Part shown: piece after piece, positions 1 to 5,465 of the stretch | Numbering within the stretch: the stretch's first letter is position 1 | Layout of the letters: each line of letters begins with the position of its first letter | Origin: Oscillospiraceae bacterium | GTDB taxonomy: Bacteria; Bacillota; Clostridia; Oscillospirales; Oscillospiraceae | NCBI GenBank assembly: GCA_020025615.1 | Contig: JAHHRT010000094.1 | Span: forward strand, 1 to 5,515 | Direction of reading: 5' to 3' | DNA length: 5,515 bases | The notes under the pieces: model-generated | Databases searched by the model: none | Told to the model about the DNA's origin: nothing | Seen by the model: only the letters and a program-made list of their open reading frames with translations | Program-made: the position numbers and the translations under genes

Positions 1-3000
1 ACATGGTCGAATCTGGGAGCACGGTCATACTTGGGCGTGTTGTCCTTTCTGTCCTCCTGCTCCGGGTTCATGCGTTTCATATACAGATAGTATCCGCCCA
101 GGCCCAGGCAGAGAACGCCGGAGAGAATCAGCACAACCAGCCAAATGATCATGCCAACCTTGCTGCCGCCGGACTTCTCCTCCGTTTCCTTTGCGGGGGC
201 TTCCTGAGAAGCCAGATAGAAGGAATGGCTCTCAGAACGCCAGGTCAGGAAGCCATTGCTGCAATTTGCCGCCATGGCGGTGAAGCTGCCGTCCTCCTCT
301 ACCCGGTACACCAGGACAGCACCCTCAGAAGCGGGCTGGTAAGGCACAGTGATGGTAGCCACGCCCTGGTCGAAGTTGGTGATTTCCACGTTCTTGCCGT
401 TCATCACATAGCTGAGCTCCACCTTGTAGAGGGAACCCTTCTTGTTCTTTTCCGCGGCCTTCACCTGATCCAGGGTCAAGCCGCTGTCCTTTGCGTCGGT
501 TTTCACTACGGACAGCACCAGCTTCTTGCTGTCCTTCGCCTGGTTGAGAATGGACTCTGCTGCCTTCTGGTCGTAGGTCACAGAGGCATCCCCCACGGTG
601 ATGGTAACGCCGGACCGGGTGCTGCTCACAGCCTCCTGGAGCTTCTCCGGGCTCAGGGCCACAGTGCCTTCCTTCTCAGGAACGGCGTTCACAATGGCGC
701 TGCCGCTGCCCACGGCGGGCTTTTCAATCACCAGCTCCTGGGCGGTGACTTCCTTGGTGCCCTTGTCATCGGCAAAGAGCCGCTGGCACAGGGAACAGCG
801 GTAATGCTCCGCCATGCCCTCGGTGGAAGCGGTAGCAGGCAGTTCGCTGATTTTTTCCAGCTGATGGGTGCGCTGGGGAACCTCCGCAGTCTTCTCCTGG
901 TCCTTGGCCCAGCTCTCCTTAAACTTTGCCGTAAAGACGGACTGACCCTTTTCGGTACAGGTAGCCTTCTTGACTTCCTTTTCCGTGATGGTTGCGGTTG
1001 CCATCTGCACGTTGGACTTATCGTTCAGCTTATAACGGCTGGCGGTGCAGCGGTTATTTTCCTTGGACCACTCGTAGCTGACCTCACTCCACTTGCCGGA
1101 GCTTTCAGAGGACGTATTGTTGTTGGAAGAATTGCCGGAGCCGCCGGTCTTCTTGGGAATGTCCTCCACGGTGGCCTTCTGGGTCTTCGCCCAGCTCTCG
1201 GAGAACTCGGCGGTATAGGTGGTCTGGCCCTTAGCGGTTGCGGTGGGCTGCTTGCTCACCTTGGAAGTGACCTTCGCCGTGGCCTGCTCCACATGGTCGG
1301 ACTCATTCTTGCAGGTCCGCTTTGCAACACAGCTGTGGTGGTCTTCCGACCAGTGATAGGCGGTCTCGCCCCAGTTGGGGGTCAGGGTGTCGATGTTCTG
1401 GAGCACCTTGGTCTGGGTTCCGGCCCAGTCCTCCTGGAAAGCGGCAGTATAGGTGGTCTCACCCTTCTCCGTACAGGTCGGTGCTTTGGTCTCCTTGCTG
1501 GTCACGCCCACCTGGGCCGTCTGAACGTTATTGGAATCGTTCTTAGCAGTGCGGGTGGCAGTGCACAGCCGCATATCATTGGACCAAGTATACTCGGGGG
1601 AATTCCACTCCGGGCTGGTCACGGGAATGTCCTCCACGGTCTTCTGCTGGCTCTTGGCCCAGCCCTCGGAGAACTCAGCGGTATAGGTAGTCTGACCCTT
1701 GGACGTGGTGGTAGGGTCCTTGGTAACCTTGCCGGTCACCTTTGCGGCAGCAGTCTCCTGATGACCAAATTCACAGGCACGGACTGCGGTGCAGGACTTG
1801 CCATCCTCAGACCAGCTGTAGCTGGTGTCGCCCCACTTGTGGTCGATGGTGGGGATGTTCTGCTCCGTCTTGGACTGGGGCTCGGCCCAGGCCTCATCGA
1901 ACTTGGCAAGGTAAGTGGTCTCGCCCTTCTGGGTGCAGGTGGGAGCCTTGGTCTGCTCTGCGGAAGCCTTGGCCTTTGCCGTCTGCTCCTTGCTGGGGTC
2001 GTTCTTAGCGGTCCGGGTGGCAATGCAATAACGATTGTCTGTGGACCAGGCGTAAATGGGGGTATCCCACTGGATTTCCACCTTGGGAATCTCCGTATCC
2101 ATGGACTGGTTCTTGGCCCAATCCTCGGAGAACTCAGCGGTGTGGGTCATCACGCCGTTTTTCTTTTCGGTAGGTGCCTTGGTCTCCTGATGGGTTACAG
2201 TGGCCTGGGCAGTCTCCACATGGGTGTCGTCATTCTTGCAGACACGCTTTGCGGAACAGCTGCTGCCGTCGGCAGCCCACTCATAGGCGGCCTTGCCCCA
2301 TTTGTGCTGGTGTTCCAGCTTGGGAATCTCAGAGGTCTTGGTATCGGTTTCTGCCCAATCCACGCTGAAGGTGGCAATATGGGTCATGGTGCCGGCCTTG
2401 TCATCGGTGGGCGCCTGGGTCTGCTCATGGGTCACCTGGGCTTCTGCGGTTTCCGCATTGTCCTGGTTGTCCACACGCTTTGCGGTGCAGGCGCTGAAAT
2501 CCTCAGACCAGGTATAGTTGGTCTCGCCCCAGACCTGGGCATTGTTCACAATGTTCCAGGTAATGGTGATGGGATTGGAAGAGCCGTCCTCCCAGATGTA
2601 GCCGTCCTGTAAGGCAGCCGTAACGGTATATGCACCGGGCTCCTCTGCGGAGGTATCGCCGCTGAGGGTGTAGCCATCCCCGGCGGGCACGCCGCTCTGG
2701 GTGCTGCCCTGCACATATTCCACATCGAAGCCCTTGGGCATGGGGATGGGCTTGCTGTCGGGAATACTGGGAGCTGCCGTATTCAGGTAGCTTTCCCACT
2801 GAGACGTGCCCAGATCCAGCAGATACAGCGCAGACCAGGCAACGCCCTCGTCAGCCTGAGGCTCTGTCTTGACGGTCATGCGCAGGTCGCCCTTGCTGTC
2901 CGGGTGGACGGCATAGCGGACCATGCCCTGCTGCTCTGCCTCGTTCCAGTCGTCAGTGTCGGTGATGTACACAGCGCAGAGACTGCCGGACTTGTCATAT

Positions 3001-3785
3001 TCAGCGCCCCAGAGGGTCATCACCTGACCGCCTGCGGCAAGGCCGATGCCATAGCCCTGGGACAGATACTCTTTCAGATTCTTGCTGGCATCTGCATAGA
3101 CCTTGGATGCTTCGTCCCGCTGGGTGAGAAGGTCCTTCCCGAACACCGGGTAGAAGAAGCCGCCCTGATTGCTGGGGATGAACTTGTCCGGGCTGTTGAC
3201 CTCGGTTTCGTCCTTCTTGGCATAGCCGTTCAAGAAGAAGTCCAGCACCAGGTCGGGATGATAGCCCGCATCCTCAGCGGTACCGTAAGCCTGGTCATAG
3301 AGGCCGTAGACGGCACTGTCGGTCATCTTCTGGGCAGCGGGTGCGGTGCGATAGCCCGCCACATCGGCAGGCTTTGCCAGGCCTTCCATCTGCTCCGGGT
3401 TCTTCTCCAGGAACTTGTCGATGTAGGCGCTGTTCTGGTCCAGCCACCAGTGAGTGAGGTTTGCAGCCGTCAGCGCATAGCCCCGGTTGGATTCGCCCTC
3501 TTTATTGAGGTCGTACCAGCCATGGCCCGCCACATAAGGCGCAGAATAGAGGGTGCAGTTGGCACCGTCTGCGTCCGTAAAGCTGTAGGGCTTAAAATCC
3601 TCGGACATGGTCGGGGCCGTAATGCCCTGGGCCCAATAAATGGTATGGTCGGTTCCATCCGCCGCCTGATAGGCAGCGGTGTTTTCCGCCGCAGACACGG
3701 AAGGCGCAATCAGCGGCCCCATGCCCAAAAGCAGCGCCGCCGCCAGGCAAAGCGCCATGGTGCGGCTGAATAACGTATGTTTCAT
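1..3785 (-). CDS. Large membrane-anchored surface protein with a catalytically substituted IdeS/Mac (peptidase C66)-like domain and seven repeats; 3' end outside window
   Basis: The frame stays open from ATG 3785-3783 to the left edge (1261 codons, stop not seen). GGAGGA at 3797-3792 fixes the start. Layout by residue: signal peptide 1-32 (hydrophobic core, then SVSA); IdeS-like domain about 46-335; Ig-like beta domain about 345-415 (GYTLSGDTSAEEPGAYTV, GYIWEDG); seven repeats 419-979; zinc-ribbon-like segment 974-1023 with CSLC; stalk domain about 1033-1192; transmembrane helix about 1211-1235; then a charged tail starting KRMNPEQ. Homology to IdeS rests on WYD, LTHWWLDQN, HPDLVLDFFLNGY, LWGAEYD and YITDTD. 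The catalytic Cys and His positions are Gly102 and Gln254, while Lys95, Asp276 and Asp278 are kept. Known IdeS enzymes cleave IgG; this protein is inferred to bind rather than cut. No LPXTG motif is visible; the protein seems held by its helix. The gene is probably monocistronic from its own promoter. Confidence 0.95.
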   Translation of the reverse strand, partial: MKHTLFSRTMALCLAAALLLGMGPLIAPSVSAAENTAAYQAADGTDHTIYWAQGITAPTMSEDFKPYSFTDADGANCTLYSAPYVAGHGWYDLNKEGESNRGYALTAANLTHWWLDQNSAYIDKFLEKNPEQMEGLAKPADVAGYRTAPAAQKMTDSAVYGLYDQAYGTAEDAGYHPDLVLDFFLNGYAKKDETEVNSPDKFIPSNQGGFFYPVFGKDLLTQRDEASKVYADASKNLKEYLSQGYGIGLAAGGQVMTLWGAEYDKSGSLCAVYITDTDDWNEAEQQGMVRYAVHPDSKGDLRMTVKTEPQADEGVAWSALYLLDLGTSQWESYLNTAAPSIPDSKPIPMPKGFDVEYVQGSTQSGVPAGDGYTLSGDTSAEEPGAYTVTAALQDGYIWEDGSSNPITITWNIVNNAQVWGETNYTWSEDFSACTAKRVDNQDNAETAEAQVTHEQTQAPTDDKAGTMTHIATFSVDWAETDTKTSEIPKLEHQHKWGKAAYEWAADGSSCSAKRVCKNDDTHVETAQATVTHQETKAPTEKKNGVMTHTAEFSEDWAKNQSMDTEIPKVEIQWDTPIYAWSTDNRYCIATRTAKNDPSKEQTAKAKASAEQTKAPTCTQKGETTYLAKFDEAWAEPQSKTEQNIPTIDHKWGDTSYSWSEDGKSCTAVRACEFGHQETAAAKVTGKVTKDPTTTSKGQTTYTAEFSEGWAKSQQKTVEDIPVTSPEWNSPEYTWSNDMRLCTATRTAKNDSNNVQTAQVGVTSKETKAPTCTEKGETTYTAAFQEDWAGTQTKVLQNIDTLTPNWGETAYHWSEDHHSCVAKRTCKNESDHVEQATAKVTSKVSKQPTATAKGQTTYTAEFSESWAKTQKATVEDIPKKTGGSGNSSNNNTSSESSGKWSEVSYEWSKENNRCTASRYKLNDKSNVQMATATITEKEVKKATCTEKGQSVFTAKFKESWAKDQEKTAEVPQRTHQLEKISELPATASTEGMAEHYRCSLCQRLFADDKGTKEVTAQELVIEKPAVGSGSAIVNAVPEKEGTVALSPEKLQEAVSSTRSGVTITVGDASVTYDQKAAESILNQAKDSKKLVLSVVKTDAKDSGLTLDQVKAAEKNKKGSLYKVELSYVMNGKNVEITNFDQGVATITVPYQPASEGAVLVYRVEEDGSFTAMAANCSNGFLTWRSESHSFYLASQEAPAKETEEKSGGSKVGMIIWLVVLILSGVLCLGLGGYYLYMKRMNPEQEDRKDNTPKYDRAPRFDH
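81..155 (-). other. C-terminal transmembrane helix of the surface protein
   Basis: Residues 1211-1235 are a hydrophobic run (GMIIWLVVLILSGVLCLGLG and onward) after a Glu/Lys/Gly-rich linker, and are followed by the positive stop KRMNPEQ. At least 26 residues of hydrophilic, probably cytoplasmic tail follow before the window ends. With the N-terminal signal peptide this predicts a type I membrane protein with nearly the whole chain outside the cell. Confidence 0.85.
849..2531 (-). repeat. Seven tandem protein repeats of about 77 residues (stalk of the surface protein)
   Basis: Repeats begin at Trp 419, 496, 573, 651, 727, 805 and 899 (DNA 2531, 2300, 2069, 1835, 1607, 1373 and 1091). The consensus is W-x(4)-Y-x-W-S-x-D, then C-x-A-x-R, later a T-x-x-x-G turn, an aromatic plus T/L-A-x-F, and a closing W-A-x-x-Q. 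There are two types. Repeats 2, 4 and 6 have a Cys pair five residues apart (510/516, 665/671, 819/825). Repeats 3, 5 and 7 have a pair thirty positions apart (587/617, 741/771, 913/943). Repeat 1 has only Cys433. Repeats 3+4 resemble 5+6, which suggests duplication of a two-repeat block. Similar repeats are common in surface proteins of gut Firmicutes; a role as spacer or stalk is inferred. Confidence 0.88.
2781..3650 (-). other. IdeS/Mac-family (peptidase C66) domain with substituted catalytic Cys and His
   Basis: These are residues 46-335 of the large surface protein. Compared from memory with streptococcal IdeS, blocks match in order: YWAQGITAP, SAPYVAGHGWYDLNK, LTAANLTHWWLDQN, GYHPDLVLDFFLNGY, VMTLWGAEYD, AVYITDTD and LLDLGTSQWESYL. 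Counting back from the HWW anchor, the nucleophile (Cys94 in IdeS) falls on Gly102 (codon 3482-3480, GGC). The general base (His262) falls on Gln254 (codon 3026-3024, CAG). The spacing from Gln254 to Asp276 is 22 residues, identical to His262-Asp284, so the alignment here has no gap. Lys95, equivalent to the oxyanion-hole Lys84, is retained. The loop between that Lys and the nucleophile position is three residues shorter than in IdeS. The fold assignment is strong; loss of peptidase activity is an inference. Confidence 0.88.
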
Positions 3786-3847
3786 AGAATTTCCTCCATT
3801 GCAGTCCGGCAAGCCAGGCTGCCGTCAATCGGGTTGTTGCTGTCTTT

Positions 3848-3876
3848 ATTGTACTCGGGAAGCGGAAAAAATTCAA
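3848..3876 (-). promoter_or_regulatory. Sigma-A type promoter of the large surface protein gene
   Basis: On the minus strand there is TTGAAT (3876-3871) as -35, a 17-nt spacer, and TACAAT (3853-3848) as -10. These match the consensus at four and five of six bases. The predicted transcript start is near 3841, giving a leader of about 55 nt before the ATG at 3785. Confidence 0.65.
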
Positions 3877-3976
3877 TAAAGAAACCTTTAAGATTTCGTG
3901 TACCTGGCATATTTGGAAAAGAATACCGCCGTATTGTGGCAAAATTTGGAAGGAATGTGCAATGGATGGCGCAGTC

Positions 3977-4022
3977 TTTCCCGGATAGAAGGCCCAAGAG
4001 CAGGCTGGCGGAACCCGGGAAA
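3977..4022. repeat. Inverted repeat upstream of the cupin gene
   Basis: TTTCCCGG (3977-3984) and CCGGGAAA (4015-4022) are perfect reverse complements separated by 30 nt. No T-run follows on the plus strand, so it is not an obvious terminator. It ends 26 nt before the candidate -10 box, a place where a regulator could bind. It could also be chance in GC-rich DNA. Confidence 0.35.
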
Positions 4023-4048
4023 CCCGTCACGCTTTTCCGGCTCGTGCA

Positions 4049-4054
4049 TATACT
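4049..4054 (+). promoter_or_regulatory. Possible -10 box for the cupin gene
   Basis: TATACT lies 33 nt before the GTG start and would give a leader of roughly 27 nt. No good -35 sits 16-18 nt upstream, so the promoter would be weak or need an activator. Confidence 0.35.
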
Positions 4055-4087
4055 GGTTTTAAGGACAATGAAACTGAGGTGATCTAT

Positions 4088-4528
4088 GTGAATGGAAACA
4101 TCTGCGGCGGTGCCCCCTCCCCTACGGACTACGGGCCGGAGCCGCTGATCGTGAACATTGACCGCGCCGCCAAGCAAAATCCCTATTACAGGCGGGCACT
4201 ATGGACCGGGGATCAGCTGCAAGTGACCCTGATGAGCATCCCTGTCCAGGGAGAAATCGGGCTGGAAATGCACTCGGATTTTGACCAGTTTCTCCGCATT
4301 GAAAGCGGGTATGGCCTTGTCCGGATGGGCAGCAGCCGCACCTGCCTGAGCAAGCAGAAGCGGGTCAACAGCGACTACGCCGTCATCATTCCCGCCGGAA
4401 CGTGGCACAATATTATCAACATCGGAAAGATGCCCCTGAAGCTATATTCCGTTTACGCACCGCCCCAGCATCCCGTGGGAACGGTGCACCCCACCAAAAG
4501 CGCGGCAGACGCAGCGGAGCACCACTAA
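4088..4528 (+). CDS. Small single-domain cupin protein (mannose-6-phosphate isomerase-like fold)
   Basis: This encodes 146 residues forming one cupin barrel, a soluble cytoplasmic protein of unknown substrate. The GTG at 4088 is chosen because GAGGTGATC (4076-4084), a nine-base match to the anti-Shine-Dalgarno end of 16S rRNA, sits three bases upstream. An in-frame GTG at 4079 lies inside that site and is unlikely to be used. Cupin motif 1 is degenerate: GLEMHSDFDQFLRIESGYG has His62, Asp64, Asp66 and Glu72 where classic cupins have HxH and E. Motif 2 fits well: PAGTWHNIIN (102-111) with His107 and Asn111. His62 and His107, with Glu72 or Asp66, could hold a metal. The end, YAPPQHPVGTVH followed by an acidic tail, is characteristic of a widespread family of small cupins whose function is not established. 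It is transcribed alone and converges on the pilin-like gene. Confidence 0.93.
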   Translation: MNGNICGGAPSPTDYGPEPLIVNIDRAAKQNPYYRRALWTGDQLQVTLMSIPVQGEIGLEMHSDFDQFLRIESGYGLVRMGSSRTCLSKQKRVNSDYAVIIPAGTWHNIINIGKMPLKLYSVYAPPQHPVGTVHPTKSAADAAEHH

Positions 4529-4564
4529 AAAAACTGCCGGACGGCAAAAACGGTCGTCCGGCAG
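4527..4564 (-). terminator. Intrinsic terminator of the pilin-like gene
   Basis: A perfect 10-bp stem, CTGCCGGACG (4534-4543) with CGTCCGGCAG (4555-4564), has an 11-nt loop. Read on the minus strand it is followed at once by seven T (4533-4527), the classic intrinsic form. The T-run overlaps the TAA stop of the cupin gene. On the plus strand a T6 run comes ten bases after the stem, so it may slow transcription both ways. Confidence 0.85.
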
Positions 4565-4584
4565 GAACAGGAAATTTTTTCATT

Positions 4585-4613
4585 GGCGGTCTTTTTCAGG
4601 GCCGCCGATTTTT
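4585..4613 (+). terminator. Intrinsic terminator of the cupin gene
   Basis: GGCGGTC (4585-4591) pairs with GGCCGCC (4600-4606), seven pairs with one G-U, and an 8-nt loop. TTTTT (4609-4613) follows after GA. It lies 57 nt past the cupin stop and just outside the 3' end of the convergent gene. Confidence 0.65.
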
Positions 4614-4627
4614 GTCAAAATGGGGTT

Positions 4628-5206
4628 TCAGCGTTTGCTTGTCTTCTGTTCCATTCTCCGGGCTTCCTCCCAGAAGATGACCCCGGTGAGGCCGAAAGCC
4701 AGGCCCAGCGCCCCGATATAGAGATTGGAGGCTTCCGAGGTTCTGGGAAGGCTGCCTGTAGATTTCAGCTTCGGGTATGTATCCACGATGTTGATTTCCT
4801 CGGTGATGCAGGCCAGATAGGGGGAAATGGCAAAGTATCCCTGGGACGGCTCGCACTGCCGGACCAAATACAGCCCCGGTTCCAGGCCCGTAAACCGGAC
4901 CACCCCCTGCTCGTCCGCCGTACGAATCATCCCCGTGCCTGCCCGCGCTGCCATCCACTGGGCAAAGTCAGGAGATGGCACGTCCTCTCCGGCGATGATC
5001 CCGCCCCCGAACTCCTGGCCCAGGAGATAGCCCTCCGGCACCGGCTGGCCCGCAAGATAGACTTCCATAGAACCGTCGGTAACGACCAGCTCCCCATCCC
5101 GAAGATTCACCCGGATTTCTCCACTGTTGTCCGTGGCCTGGACCTGGGGTGCAGCCCCGAACAGCAGCACCAGAATCCCCAGGGCACACAAGACCTTTTT
5201 CAGCAT
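4628..5206 (-). CDS. Secreted SpaA/pilin-like single-domain protein with LPRTS sorting signal
   Basis: The product is 192 residues. GGAGGAGGA (5222-5214) precedes ATG 5206-5204. The signal peptide is residues 1-24 (MLKK, hydrophobic core, VQA). One beta-rich domain follows (about 29-146), resembling the prealbumin-like SpaA family: GEIRVNL at the start, then GVVRFTGLEPGLYLVRQ, a QGYFAISPY strand, and a closing IVDTYPK like the pilin motif. Residues 153-157 are LPRTS, then a hydrophobic segment (162-178) and a basic tail, a sortase sorting signal with Ser in place of Gly. Family members are usually wall-linked pilins or adhesins. The mature domain has no Lys before K146, and the E-box glutamate position is Gln117, so the usual internal isopeptide bond seems impossible; Cys118 and Cys133 might form a disulfide instead. 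No sortase or partner pilin lies in the window. It is probably transcribed alone. Confidence 0.92.
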   Translation of the reverse strand: MLKKVLCALGILVLLFGAAPQVQATDNSGEIRVNLRDGELVVTDGSMEVYLAGQPVPEGYLLGQEFGGGIIAGEDVPSPDFAQWMAARAGTGMIRTADEQGVVRFTGLEPGLYLVRQCEPSQGYFAISPYLACITEEINIVDTYPKLKSTGSLPRTSEASNLYIGALGLAFGLTGVIFWEEARRMEQKTSKR

Positions 5207-5234
5207 ATTGTCTTCCTCCTCCGTTTTTTCTTTC

Positions 5235-5240
5235 AGTATA
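5235..5240 (-). promoter_or_regulatory. Possible -10 box for the pilin-like gene
   Basis: TATACT (5240-5235 on the minus strand) sits 28 nt upstream of the ATG and just ahead of the ribosome binding site. No convincing -35 is found 16-18 nt further upstream; only a T-rich stretch is seen there. The predicted leader is very short, about 20 nt. Confidence 0.35.
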
Positions 5241-5315
5241 CAGTGGTCGTTTAAAAAATGCCGTCGAAGCAGCGGGCACTGTCCGCAAATCCTATTTCGT
5301 TTTCCATTCTAAAAG

Positions 5316-5417
5316 CAAGGCTCCCACTTTGGGGGTAGCGTAGCGATTCTAAATGGCAGTGTGCACCGCGCCAAGGCTCTCCCTCTGGGAGTAGCGTAGC
5401 GATTCTAAATAACAGTG
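5316..5417. repeat. 46-nt direct repeat, two copies at 56-nt period
   Basis: Copies 5316-5361 and 5372-5417 match at 40 of 46 bases with no gap. Both contain CAAGGCTC, a small C-rich/G-rich hairpin, and the invariant core GTAGCGTAGCGATTCTAAAT, ending CAGTG. The hairpin changes keep it paired: copy 2 has CTCCC-TCT-GGGAG, and copy 1 has CTCCC against GGGGG with one G-U. ATTCTAAA occurs a third time at 5306-5313, just before copy 1, which suggests a truncated earlier unit. It is non-coding and its family is not identified. Confidence 0.8.
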
Positions 5418-5465
5418 ATTGCCGGGGGCAATCACACCACAGCAAACTGGCACGGCTTTGCCGTG
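5415..5465. repeat. Two perfect hairpins beside the direct repeat (REP/MITE-like element)
   Basis: GTGATTGCC (5415-5423) pairs with GGCAATCAC (5427-5435) around a GGG loop. Then CACGGC (5451-5456) pairs with GCCGTG (5460-5465) around TTT. ACTGAGAGGG (5466-5475) follows, and AGAGGG is the reverse complement of CCCTCT in repeat copy 2 (5381-5386). That hints at an element with inverted ends spanning about 5372-5475. Similar CTCTCCCTCT...TGACTGAGAGGG palindromes are recalled as dispersed repeats in related gut Clostridia; this is from memory and not checked. Confidence 0.55.

Larger units (their letters stand above)
3786..4087. other. Divergent intergenic region between surface protein and cupin genes
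   Basis: About 300 bases separate the starts of the two divergent genes. The half next to the surface protein gene is AT-rich and holds that gene's promoter and ribosome binding site. The half next to the cupin holds an 8-bp inverted repeat (3977-3984 with 4015-4022) and a possible -10 box. A small palindrome, AATAC-CGCC-GTATT (3922-3935), lies upstream of the minus-strand -35 and could be an operator half-site pair; this is weak. No riboswitch or RNA gene is recognisable. Confidence 0.5.

Noticed and set aside
974..1023. Sequence error in the repeat region of the surface gene
   Set aside because: These coordinates fall in repeat 7 of the surface gene. The frame stays open through all repeats with regular spacing, so no frameshift is indicated.
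3..2612. Plus-strand open frame of 869 codons
   Set aside because: It lies exactly codon-on-codon opposite the large surface protein gene. It is open only because that gene avoids TTA, CTA and TCA codons over this stretch, and it ends where the real gene uses TTA for Leu392. No ribosome binding site or recognisable domain.
2904..3773. Plus-strand open frame of 289 codons
   Set aside because: It is antisense to the IdeS-like domain and signal peptide region, with a composition typical of a shadow frame and no homology seen.
3966..4082. Possible 38-codon leader peptide ending over the cupin start
   Set aside because: The nearest purine-rich site is 10 nt away and weak, and the sequence shows no regulatory peptide features.
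4583..5254. Plus-strand open frame of 223 codons
   Set aside because: It is antisense to the pilin-like gene, which has a signal peptide, ribosome binding site and sorting signal on the other strand.
5316..5417. CRISPR array
   Set aside because: Only two diverged repeats with a 10-nt gap between them and no cas genes; spacers are absent.
5251..5445. Minus-strand open frame of 64 codons upstream of the pilin-like gene
   Set aside because: It runs through both direct repeat copies, lacks a ribosome binding site, and its residues come from the repeat.
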